In this document: piece by piece, positions 7,604-13,808 of the stretch
Numbering within the stretch: position 1 is the first letter of the stretch
Layout: each line of letters begins with the position of its first letter
The notes under the pieces: generated by a model
What the model was told of the DNA's origin: nothing
Seen by the model: only the letters and a program-made list of their open reading frames with translations
The model's database searches: none
From: CAYOOT01 sp964405665
GTDB lineage: Bacteria > Bdellovibrionota_C > UBA2361 > SZUA-149 > CAZDWZ01
Assembly (NCBI GenBank): GCA_964405665.1
Contig: CAYOOT010000062.1
Span: forward strand, 1 to 15,856
Reading direction: 5' to 3'
DNA: 15,856 bases
Position numbers and translations under genes: made by a program

Positions 7604-7632
7604 ATTTTATAATGATGCACAACCTCTGTAAA
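7604..7632 (-). promoter_or_regulatory. Predicted promoter of the mccBA operon
   Basis: On the minus strand, TTTACA (7627-7632) and TAAAAT (7604-7609) are each 5/6 to consensus with a 17-base spacer. The -10 box ends only 10 bases before the preferred mccB ATG (7593), so the expected transcript has a leader of a few bases or none. That fits the absence of a Shine-Dalgarno sequence in front of mccB. Confidence 0.5.
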
Positions 7633-7664
7633 ACTACATAACATTTATAGTTGGAGGTCAACAA

Positions 7665-7991
7665 ATGAAAACACTTAAAACGATTTTAATTTTGTCCTAT
7701 ATATTAGCTTGTAATTTAGATGCCCGAGCTGAAGATAATAGTTCTAAACATAGCGATAAAAAAGGCGTGGAGCATGCACGTTTCATGTTAGATGATAAAA
7801 CTAACAATATTGGTCAATTAGAGATTAAATCTGGGTATAAAGATATTGATTTTAGTTGGTCTGTTCTTACTAAGAATTCCGCCGCTAATGGAGCAACTCC
7901 CATTATTGGAGAAGGTAGTGGTAAGCCCTATTATCAGTTTGAAGATGGTTTGTCTCATCCATATTATATCGTTAATAAAACAAAGCTTTAA
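7665..7991 (+). CDS. Small exported protein of unknown function
   Basis: I do not recognise a family. The 108-residue product begins with a clear signal peptide: MKTLKT, then a hydrophobic run to residue 15, then a type I-like site ARA|ED after residue 22. Cys16 after ILA could instead act as a lipobox cysteine. The mature part is about 86 residues, polar, rich in Asp, Lys and Ser, with several aromatic residues (FSWSVL, YYQFEDG, HPYYIV) and no cysteine. This is the look of a small periplasmic or surface-attached beta-rich protein. A strong Shine-Dalgarno sequence TTGGAGG (7651-7657) sits 7 bases before the ATG. It is divergent from mccB and ends one base from the end of the convergent FlgM-like gene. 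Confidence 0.65.
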   Translation: MKTLKTILILSYILACNLDARAEDNSSKHSDKKGVEHARFMLDDKTNNIGQLEIKSGYKDIDFSWSVLTKNSAANGATPIIGEGSGKPYYQFEDGLSHPYYIVNKTKL

Positions 7992-7992
7992 A

Positions 7993-8235
7993 TTACTTTT
8001 TTACTTCGAACTCTTCTATGCCTAAGAGGGCTTTAGCAACAGATACTGAGTCTGGATGATAAGTTCCTTCAGCAACCGCTTTCTTAATTCTTTCGGTTTT
8101 TCTAAGTCTTTCTGCTAACCATTGTAGTTTAAGAGTTGTCATAGCTCTTGGCCTATTAGGAGTTCCGTCTTCTTGAACTTCTCTGGTTTCAAGGTCGATT
8201 ACTTCTGATGATTTCTGTATATTTGTGCGCTCCAT
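7993..8235 (-). CDS. FlgM-like small protein (anti-sigma-28 type C-terminus)
   Basis: The 80-residue product has a disordered, charged N-terminus (about 1-30) and a C-terminal helical part. Its sequence RIKKAVAEGTYHPDSVSVAKALLG (residues about 48-71) closely follows the FlgM signature, an amphipathic helix, then an (N/E)G-x-Y loop, then D/S..(I/V)A..LL. FlgM binds and inhibits the flagellar sigma factor FliA. The rest of FlgM is weakly conserved, so the assignment rests on this one segment. GTAGGAGAA with AGGAGA at 8243-8248 is an excellent Shine-Dalgarno sequence 7 bases before the ATG. There are no flagellar genes in view. Two GTTC-N6-GAAC palindromes lie just upstream and may control it. 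An unrelated regulator with a similar helix is possible. Confidence 0.6.
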   Translation of the reverse strand: MERTNIQKSSEVIDLETREVQEDGTPNRPRAMTTLKLQWLAERLRKTERIKKAVAEGTYHPDSVSVAKALLGIEEFEVKK

Positions 8236-8278
8236 TATTTTTTCTCCTACTTATAAGATGCTTTAGTCATCTTTTGCT

Positions 8279-8316
8279 GTTCATTTTTGAACAAACTTCT
8301 TTGTTCTAATTTGAAC
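8279..8316. promoter_or_regulatory. Tandem GTTC-N6-GAAC palindromes, candidate operators
   Basis: Two 14-bp dyads, GTTCATTTTTGAAC (8279-8292) and GTTCTAATTTGAAC (8303-8316), have centres 24 bp apart, a little over two helical turns, so they lie nearly on the same face. The string ATTTTTGAACAA recurs at 8367-8378. They lie 44-81 bases upstream of the FlgM-like start, a fitting place for an operator. The regulator is unknown. Confidence 0.45.
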
Positions 8317-8474
8317 TAACGGCTAATGGGCGGTAAAACTTTAGGAATTTTTTGCAGGGAAGGAACATTTTTGAACAATTTTTATTTTGTTAATGATTTC
8401 GGGGAGTTGGGTTTTGGCTGATAAGACTTAAGAAATTTCTTTTAATCGAGCGATAATATCTTCTAGAATTTATA

Positions 8475-8551
8475 CTCTTATCTGACATATTTGTGAAAAT
8501 TGACATAAATTAAAAAGTATGTCATGTTTGTATGATAATGGCAGATAAGAG
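8475..8551 (+). promoter_or_regulatory. vapBC promoter region bounded by a 10-bp inverted repeat
   Basis: CTCTTATCTG (8475-8484) and its exact reverse complement CAGATAAGAG (8542-8551) enclose 57 bases. Inside are TGACATA twice (8483-8489 and 8501-8507) and the inverted TATGTCA (8518-8524), a TTGACA (8500-8505) and a possible -10 TATGAT (8531-8536). The TTGACA is 25 bases from that -10, so it is not a standard pair. The right arm includes the AAGAG ribosome-binding site of vapB. Repeated inverted sites at a toxin-antitoxin promoter are typical of autoregulation by the VapBC complex. Confidence 0.5.
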
Positions 8552-8559
8552 ATAGATCG

Positions 8560-8799
8560 ATGAATGATTTAAAATCAAGAATTACAGAAGGCGGGAGAAT
8601 TATTATTCCAGCCAAGTTAAGAAAATTGTTTAACCTCAAAATTGGAGAAGAAATAATTCTTCGGCCAATGGAAGATAGTATTTTGTTAGTCAATAAAAAG
8701 CAGGCTACAAAGATCATTCAATCGATCTGTAAAAAGCACTCAGGAGAGGACTCACTTGCTGATGAGTTAATTCTAGAGAGAAAAAAAGAAAAGGAATAA
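8560..8799 (+). CDS. vapB: AbrB/VapB-type antitoxin
   Basis: The 79-residue product has an N-terminal SpoVT/AbrB-type swapped-hairpin DNA-binding domain (about residues 3-45: ITEGGRIIIPAKLRKLF, then LKIGEEIILRP) and a charged helical C-terminal tail (about 50-79). In VapB proteins such a tail wraps around and blocks the cognate toxin. AAGAG lies 8 bases before the ATG. The stop codon overlaps the vapC start as TAATG, so the two are translationally coupled, with antitoxin first, the usual order. The inverted repeats upstream are the likely autoregulatory operator. AbrB-type domains also serve MazE antitoxins; the PIN partner settles the VapB reading. Confidence 0.88.
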   Translation: MNDLKSRITEGGRIIIPAKLRKLFNLKIGEEIILRPMEDSILLVNKKQATKIIQSICKKHSGEDSLADELILERKKEKE

Positions 8800-9182
8800 T
8801 GTCAGAATATGTTCTTGATGCTTCAGCCTTACTTGTTTATTTGAACCAAGAAGAAGGCTCTAACTTAGTTGAAGAACATATTGATTCAGCTTCAATCTCA
8901 AGTGTAAATTTATCGGAAGTTGTTGGGAAGCTTAAAGATAAAAAGATAAGTGAAAAAGATATTGATTTAATTCTCAAACTGCTTCCTTGTGGTGTTGAGG
9001 ATTTTAATAAAGACCAAGCATTGATTGCAGCAGATATAAAATCAAAAACTTCTGCTCTGAGGTTATCGCTTGGAGATAGAGCTTGTCTGGCGCTTGCGAT
9101 AAACAAGAAAGCGGTTGCTTTGACCGCCGATCAAGTTTGGAAGAAGGTAAATGCTGGGGTGAAAGTTAAGGTGGTGAGGTAG
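8799..9182 (+). CDS. vapC: VapC-type PIN-domain ribonuclease toxin
   Basis: The 127-residue product is a complete PIN domain. It opens with the strand YVLDASALL carrying Asp7. Glu40 is in NLSEVVGKL, Asp93 in LSLGDRACLALA and Asp111 in LTADQ. This is the full acidic set that binds Mg2+/Mn2+ in VapC toxins, which cleave tRNAs or rRNA when the antitoxin is lost. No catalytic residue is missing, so the toxin is probably active. It overlaps vapB by one base. The 3' part, around codons 104-112, is duplicated about 200 bp downstream beyond repeat element 4. Confidence 0.92.
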   Translation: MSEYVLDASALLVYLNQEEGSNLVEEHIDSASISSVNLSEVVGKLKDKKISEKDIDLILKLLPCGVEDFNKDQALIAADIKSKTSALRLSLGDRACLALAINKKAVALTADQVWKKVNAGVKVKVVR

Positions 9183-9201
9183 GTTATTTATTTCCGAATA
9201 C

Positions 9202-9280
9202 TGTAGGGGCAGGATTTATCTCCCTGCCCGGAATTCCAAAATATAAGGTCAGCCGGGCAGGCATGAAGCCTGCCCCTACA
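9202..9280. repeat. Palindromic repeat element 4 (REP-like pair)
   Basis: It has the same orientation and nearly the same spacer as element 2 (GGAATTCCAAAATATA identical, then AGGTCAGCCGGG). The left arm stem is GGGCAGG/CCTGCCC with a longer loop and the right arm stem GGGCAGGC/GCCTGCCC with a five-base loop. It lies between convergent vapC and the 999-residue gene and is flanked by two copies of a vapC-derived sequence. Confidence 0.9.
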
Positions 9281-9292
9281 TTAATTTCGATC

Positions 9293-9341
9293 CTTGCGTT
9301 AACTTTTAAGAAAAAAGCGGTTGCTTTGACCGCGGATCAAG
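9293..9341 (+). pseudogene. Duplicated scrap of a vapC 3' end
   Basis: Bases 9314-9341 match 9108-9135 inside vapC at 27 of 28 positions (one C/G difference). Weaker similarity reaches left to CTTGCG (9293-9298 against 9093-9098) with a net 6-base insertion. Translated in the + frame it gives KAVALTADQ, the same as vapC, then diverges. Apart from these two copies the flanks do not match, so it is a remnant of a second vapC-like copy or a local duplication. It overlaps the 3' end of the convergent 999-residue gene in antisense. Confidence 0.75.
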
Positions 9342-12305
9342 AGGTGCTAGATGCGCTTTGCCAAAGGCCTGGAGTGTGGCAATGCTTTTAGTCAAGACTC
9401 CTAGATCAAGTCCTGAATTAAGCAGATTTTTTTGGCGTTCAAGAAATAAAACCAATGCCATAGCTTGGCTGGGACGTAATTCAAAATATATGCAGATCGG
9501 AACATGCATTTCCAAAGGTACTCGTTGTCGCCGATTGTCAGCAAGATAAACTCGAAATAAACCCTTATTCTTAGGTGGTCGAAGATCACTGATATCAGAA
9601 TCATAGCTTGGAAATTGCCTTTCGGAAACACCAGCAAGTTTCAATAGATTAATCACAGCTTCAGTTACATCTCGCTGCATTTCGATAGATATTAAGCTAG
9701 TAGGTGAGTACACAACCAGGTTCCCCCGATCTTGCTGGAATTTTGTTCCACCGAAAAGCGTAGAAAGGTTTGTTAGAAGCTGCTTATCCCTGTTAGTCCT
9801 CTGAGAAAAATCAAACTTTAATTGATATTTATTTCTCTTATCTAAACTCAATTTTCTTAGAGCTTCTGCAGCCTGTGCTGCAAGAAATTTGGGAATTTCC
9901 GCTATCTGCTGATTGAAGGCATTTACTATCGCTGCTTCAAAAGCTGGGGCGTCAGCAGGTGGTGAACTATCAAAGAATGACCAGCCAATCCTCCTCACTA
10001 AGTCAGTCACCATATCATTTACTTTATTATCGCTAACACCATTACTTTTAAGCTGTGCTTCTAAACGCATAGCTTGCTCTAAAAGCACCTGATTATTTCG
10101 CGCAGAATTAACTGAATTCATTACTGCATCTTTTAATAAGTCCGGTTTAAATCGTTGAGCTAAAAGCTCCGGTGTAATCACCTCATCATTGCGAAAAGAG
10201 AAATGGCGAAATCTCATTTGTAAGCCGGATCTCCCAGTCCCTGTATCTTTAATCCCGCCCTGGAGAAGAGAAGCAGGAATAGAAAAGCCACTTTTTGCAA
10301 AATTACTTAATTTATCCAATGCTCTTTGATATTCAGCTTGACGTTCCCTTGCTGCTTCTTCGACCTTTGATAGGGGAGAAGTTTCCCATGCTTTTTGAAG
10401 ACCATAATCAAAGTTACTCATTGCAGGTATTTGGTTCTTGCTATGAAAGCTATGATCCCATTCCAATCCGCAGAGCTTATCCACTACTTCCAGCAATTCC
10501 AGATGCGATTCTAATCCTAGTTCCTCAGTAGTAGTCCCTGTTAGATTAGCAGCATTGGTTACCGCAGTAACCCCACCCACAGCAGCATTAGTAAAAAAAC
10601 CACGACGTGATTCAACGCTTGTCTTAGGAGGTGGTTTAACAAAATTAGCAACGGCAGTTGTTATACTTGTTATAAAGTTTTTAACAGAATCTCTTGAAAA
10701 TATCGCTGTTAAAGTCACACCATCAACTAAAATTAAATTATTTCGTATTTCCTCTTCAGATAATTTGCTTGGTTTTTGTTGATCATCTAATTTGATCCAA
10801 TCAGGATTTCCATCTTTGAAGCTAAGCTGATAATTCATTTCTAAAACGGCATTTTGTTGAATCAGAAGTGCTTCTACTTCACAGTCATTTTTCCATTTTT
10901 TCTCTGCAGTTTCCCCACGGAATAATTTTGCAATTCCATACTTTAGTCGATTCCAGCGGCGACTTAGACTTTTTCCTTCATATTGTTCCTGGTGAATTTT
11001 CTCATGCAGTTTCCATGCGGAATCTAATTCATGATTTGTTTCTTGGACCGCGGTTCTTTGAATTTTAGGGTGATAGAATCCAGCTACTGATTTTGAATCT
11101 TGCTTTTCTCCAATATCTTCTAAATGACGATATAAGTAATTGATCTTAATTGCCGAATCGACAACAAATTGACTGTTGTCATAATGGCCAGAGATTTCAA
11201 TTTTATTCGGAAGTTCTATCTTTATACTTTCTTCTTTGTTGTCTGGATTCAATAATTTATTCGTATTTTCATAGCCTCCGGCTCTTTTAAGATGTTTTGT
11301 ATTTCTAAAATTCTGCGCAATGCTAACACCTGCACCGATTAGTCTTTCTGCTGTCTGAGCAAGCTTCCAATATTCTCCTTTTTCTAGATCTTGTAATATT
11401 TTCTGGTATCCTGTTTGATCTAATTGAGAGATAGAGCCGGCGATATCGCTTTGATCATCAAAAAAATCTAAAGCTCCCATCACACAGTGAACAAACTTAA
11501 TTCTGGATTTTACATTCATCCCAGAAATTAATTCAGCTTGGGCAAGATGCTGTAAGGAATTGGGTACACCTTGTAGTTTTAATAAGATATTACCAATTCT
11601 ACTAATTGTCCCAACATATCTGGAATTTGTGCCCCAGTTATTTAAAAAACTGTCTAGAAAATCTCCGGAGCGTTCGAATTTTTTTTCGCTAAAACTATTG
11701 TTTAAGGCTTCTTCTCCAAGAGAAAGAACTATTGCCGATTGTGCAGTAGTGCAGAGCATCTTTAGTTTTTGTCCACCAGACATTAAACTAGATCCCAACA
11801 GAAGTTGCCCGCCAAATAAGACAACTCGTCTTTCCCATCTTAAAAATCCCTCTTCTTTAGTTAAGATATTTTGATAATCTTGCCAGGAAATTTCGCCATT
11901 GGCAGAACAATATAATTTGTAAACCGTTTCATCGTGTGCGACTTCAATCAGATTGTCGATTGTTCCAAAAATCAGATCAGAAACATAGGCCAGGGGATTA
12001 TGGGCCATTGCCTTTGTAAAAAATCCAACTTCTTCATTGCTTCCCTGATTCTTTCCTAAAATAGAACCAAATTCACTTTGATTAAAATAATCTCTTATTG
12101 CTTCTTTATACTCAGCATCTTTTCCAGCAAGAAATACATAGGCGTACAATATTGATTCTTGAGCATTGGAAACTCGTTTAGAAAATTCTGTAGTTATCTT
12201 TTCCAAACCTCTTTTTTCAACTTCCAAGGAAGCAGTGGTCGTTGGCAATGCGGGATTAGCCTTGAGGGAATTAGCTAAGGATTTTTGAAGGAGAATATTA
12301 GGCAT
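9306..12305 (-). CDS. Large protein of unknown family with a central HExxH motif
   Basis: I do not recognise this 999-residue protein. There is no N-terminal signal peptide. Residues 160-200 contain two moderately hydrophobic stretches (VVLFGGQLLLGSSL and TTAQSAIVLSLG). Around 430-490 lies LHEKIHQEQY, with His434, Glu435 and His438 in an HExxH zinc-site pattern, followed about 40 residues later by CEVEALLIQQ, whose Glu476 or Glu478 could be the third ligand, as in compact gluzincin-type peptidases. Residues 566-585 (SRRGFFTNAAVGGVTAV) look like a twin-arginine signal but lie mid-protein. Residues 640-670 and 735-820 are helical and charged; 825-960 seem a mixed alpha/beta domain. The last 11 residues (989-999) are read from the antisense vapC scrap, so the original C-terminus was probably different. 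The ATG at 12305 lacks a clear Shine-Dalgarno sequence but follows a fair promoter. Confidence 0.75.
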   Translation of the reverse strand: MPNILLQKSLANSLKANPALPTTTASLEVEKRGLEKITTEFSKRVSNAQESILYAYVFLAGKDAEYKEAIRDYFNQSEFGSILGKNQGSNEEVGFFTKAMAHNPLAYVSDLIFGTIDNLIEVAHDETVYKLYCSANGEISWQDYQNILTKEEGFLRWERRVVLFGGQLLLGSSLMSGGQKLKMLCTTAQSAIVLSLGEEALNNSFSEKKFERSGDFLDSFLNNWGTNSRYVGTISRIGNILLKLQGVPNSLQHLAQAELISGMNVKSRIKFVHCVMGALDFFDDQSDIAGSISQLDQTGYQKILQDLEKGEYWKLAQTAERLIGAGVSIAQNFRNTKHLKRAGGYENTNKLLNPDNKEESIKIELPNKIEISGHYDNSQFVVDSAIKINYLYRHLEDIGEKQDSKSVAGFYHPKIQRTAVQETNHELDSAWKLHEKIHQEQYEGKSLSRRWNRLKYGIAKLFRGETAEKKWKNDCEVEALLIQQNAVLEMNYQLSFKDGNPDWIKLDDQQKPSKLSEEEIRNNLILVDGVTLTAIFSRDSVKNFITSITTAVANFVKPPPKTSVESRRGFFTNAAVGGVTAVTNAANLTGTTTEELGLESHLELLEVVDKLCGLEWDHSFHSKNQIPAMSNFDYGLQKAWETSPLSKVEEAARERQAEYQRALDKLSNFAKSGFSIPASLLQGGIKDTGTGRSGLQMRFRHFSFRNDEVITPELLAQRFKPDLLKDAVMNSVNSARNNQVLLEQAMRLEAQLKSNGVSDNKVNDMVTDLVRRIGWSFFDSSPPADAPAFEAAIVNAFNQQIAEIPKFLAAQAAEALRKLSLDKRNKYQLKFDFSQRTNRDKQLLTNLSTLFGGTKFQQDRGNLVVYSPTSLISIEMQRDVTEAVINLLKLAGVSERQFPSYDSDISDLRPPKNKGLFRVYLADNRRQRVPLEMHVPICIYFELRPSQAMALVLFLERQKNLLNSGLDLGVLTKSIATLQAFGKAHLAPLDPRSKQPLFS

Positions 12306-12336
12306 GATTAAAACATACTAAATTTATGTAGGTCTT

Positions 12337-12365
12337 AATGTATATAAAGATACTTATTTTGTCAA
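12337..12365 (-). promoter_or_regulatory. Predicted promoter of the 999-residue gene
   Basis: On the minus strand TTGACA (12360-12365, perfect -35) is followed after 17 bases by TACATT (12337-12342, 4/6 to the -10 consensus). The leader would be about 25 nt to the ATG at 12305. It implies transcription separate from the cytochrome gene upstream, which reads in the same direction. No terminator is evident in the remaining bases of 12306-12438. Confidence 0.45.
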
Positions 12366-12438
12366 TTATGGCTTCAGGCTATAACATGCTAGAAAAATTC
12401 AGGAAATATGATTTTGAACAGGAAATTAACTTAAAAAC

Positions 12439-13716
12439 TTAGTATTTATCTACTTTTGCTTTCAACCCCTGCGCAACTTTGGTGAAATTTTCGGCAATGA
12501 ATTCGTCCTCATTTTTTAGCGCAGAATAAAGATTGTCTATATCAGCTTTAAATTTTTGATTTAAATTTGTGGAGCTTGCCAGAATACTGGATGCGCCCAT
12601 TAAAATCTGTTCAGCAACTTCATATTGGAGAAAGGGAGTGTCTGCTGCATAGTTAATCAGTGCTTTTAATAATTTCTTATTTTGCCCTTCATTGAGTTCG
12701 TCTTTGGCGAGAATTGTTGCTTTGTTTTTTAGAAACTTATTGAGCGCAGTTAGAGTAGTCAGACTTTCTCCTGATTTGTGCGAATTGTGCAAAGTTGTCA
12801 TTAAGCCTTCAAGCTCTGCAGCAAGTGCCGGATTAAATGTTTTTAAAGAGATGTTAACAATCATTAGTGAAGAAAGATTTAAGGTGGGATCTCCGGGATG
12901 GCCGGAATAATTTCTACTTTTCCATTGATTGGGGCTTAAAGAATGATGACAACTGTAACAATAAAAAAGTGAAAACTCCGGATAGTTTCCATTAGTCGAG
13001 CGTTTCTTAGAAAGTATGCGCTTGATGCTTTCTTCTGCTAGAGCAAGCTGCCCGGAGAGCCAATTAGAGGAAGCATTGTAATCTCCTTTTCGGGAAATAT
13101 AATCTTTATCAATCTCCCAATGCTTAGGCATGATACTCTCAAATGTATCGGCTTCAAAAGTAAGACGGGGATGTCCGGCGCCAATTAGACGGTGATTAAC
13201 CGATTTGTCGTCGTTACCAAAATGGCAACTAAGACAAAGATTATTTTTTATTTTTCTGTCATTTAAATCGATCATTCCATTATTAATATTTTGCTGATGT
13301 GTTACTCCAGAACTAAGATGAGTGCTCAACCATTTTTCTGAAGAGCCGTGACAGGATTCACAACTTACTCCGTCAGACGATTGAAATTTTTCTCCCTGTT
13401 CAGTTTTATTTGGAACATAGGTGCTGTGACATTTTAAACAAAGTGCTTCTTTTTCTGGGGAAGCTATTCCTAAATGTTTAGCAATTATTTTTGATTCTTC
13501 ATTTAAAAGAACATTGTATGCTTGTGAATGTTTGTCTAATTTTTGCCAAGTGACATATTCATTCTGCAAAACATTATTCCCCCTTCTGGGATTAACATTG
13601 CCGTGACAGTTTGAGGAGGAGCAACTTGCAGTTCCCATGAATTTCCGATCATTTTCGGCATTGGCCAAAGAGGAAGAGAATAAAACTAAAATTAAAAGGG
13701 CTTTAAATTTCAACAT
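12439..13716 (-). CDS. Periplasmic five-haem cytochrome, c554 family
   Basis: The product is 425 residues with a type I signal peptide cleaved after ANA (residue 20), so it acts in the periplasm. Covalent haem sites are one CX4CH (Cys32, Cys37, His38 in ASCSSSNCHG) and four CXXCH: CLKCH (93-97), CESCH (119-123), CLSCH (161-165) and CYSCH (253-257). The DKHSQAY and GAGHPRL segments are typical of cytochrome c554-type multihaem proteins and could offer distal histidine ligands. The C-terminal 165 residues are helical and have no haem motif. Such proteins carry electrons in nitrogen, sulfur or metal respiration; the partner here is not stated by the sequence. It diverges from the large oxidoreductase gene 92 bases away, suggesting a shared control region. 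AGG in the leader is a modest ribosome-binding site. Confidence 0.88.
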   Translation of the reverse strand: MLKFKALLILVLFSSSLANAENDRKFMGTASCSSSNCHGNVNPRRGNNVLQNEYVTWQKLDKHSQAYNVLLNEESKIIAKHLGIASPEKEALCLKCHSTYVPNKTEQGEKFQSSDGVSCESCHGSSEKWLSTHLSSGVTHQQNINNGMIDLNDRKIKNNLCLSCHFGNDDKSVNHRLIGAGHPRLTFEADTFESIMPKHWEIDKDYISRKGDYNASSNWLSGQLALAEESIKRILSKKRSTNGNYPEFSLFYCYSCHHSLSPNQWKSRNYSGHPGDPTLNLSSLMIVNISLKTFNPALAAELEGLMTTLHNSHKSGESLTTLTALNKFLKNKATILAKDELNEGQNKKLLKALINYAADTPFLQYEVAEQILMGASSILASSTNLNQKFKADIDNLYSALKNEDEFIAENFTKVAQGLKAKVDKY

Positions 13717-13733
13717 GACTTATTACCTAGAAT

Positions 13734-13753
13734 ATTGCTGCAAAATTAGCAAT
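13734..13753. promoter_or_regulatory. Dyad in the divergent cytochrome/oxidoreductase control region
   Basis: ATTGCT and AGCAAT form a perfect 6-bp inverted repeat around 8 bases, in the middle of the 92-bp gap between the two divergent genes. It could be an operator for a dimeric regulator acting on both. I see no convincing -35/-10 pair for either gene in this gap. Confidence 0.3.
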
Positions 13754-13808
13754 CAATTATGGTTAAGATACATCAAAGCATGTAAAACATATAGAAAATT
13801 TTATTTCC

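Larger units (their letters stand above)
8236..8559. other. 324-bp divergent intergenic region between the FlgM-like gene and vapBC
   Basis: No gene is seen here. From left to right it holds the Shine-Dalgarno sequence of the FlgM-like gene (8243-8248), two GTTC-N6-GAAC palindromes (8279-8316), a degenerate third copy GAACATTTTTGAAC (8363-8376), a perfect 12-bp palindrome AAGAAATTTCTT (8430-8441), and the vapBC promoter region bounded by an inverted repeat (8475-8551). It must contain both divergent promoters. Confidence 0.6.

Noticed and set aside
8279..8316. The GTTC-N6-GAAC sites as LexA (SOS) boxes
   Set aside because: Known boxes have other spacing or orientation (GAAC-N4-GTTC in Gram-positives, GTTC-N7-GTTC in alphaproteobacteria), and no SOS gene lies beside them.
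8430..8441. AAGAAATTTCTT palindrome as a terminator
   Set aside because: It is a short AT-rich self-complementary site with no loop and lies far from any gene end.
8500..8536. TTGACA (8500) with TATGAT (8531) as a standard vapBC promoter
   Set aside because: The 25-base gap is far outside the 16-18 range, so the two cannot be paired as one sigma70 promoter.
276..9280. The repeated GC-rich hairpins as a CRISPR array
   Set aside because: Copies are kilobases apart, paired as inverted repeats with a conserved spacer, and no cas gene is present.
9358..11874. Multiple + strand frames opposite the 999-residue gene
   Set aside because: None has a ribosome-binding site, signal or recognisable motif; the minus-strand frame of 1000 codons explains the region.
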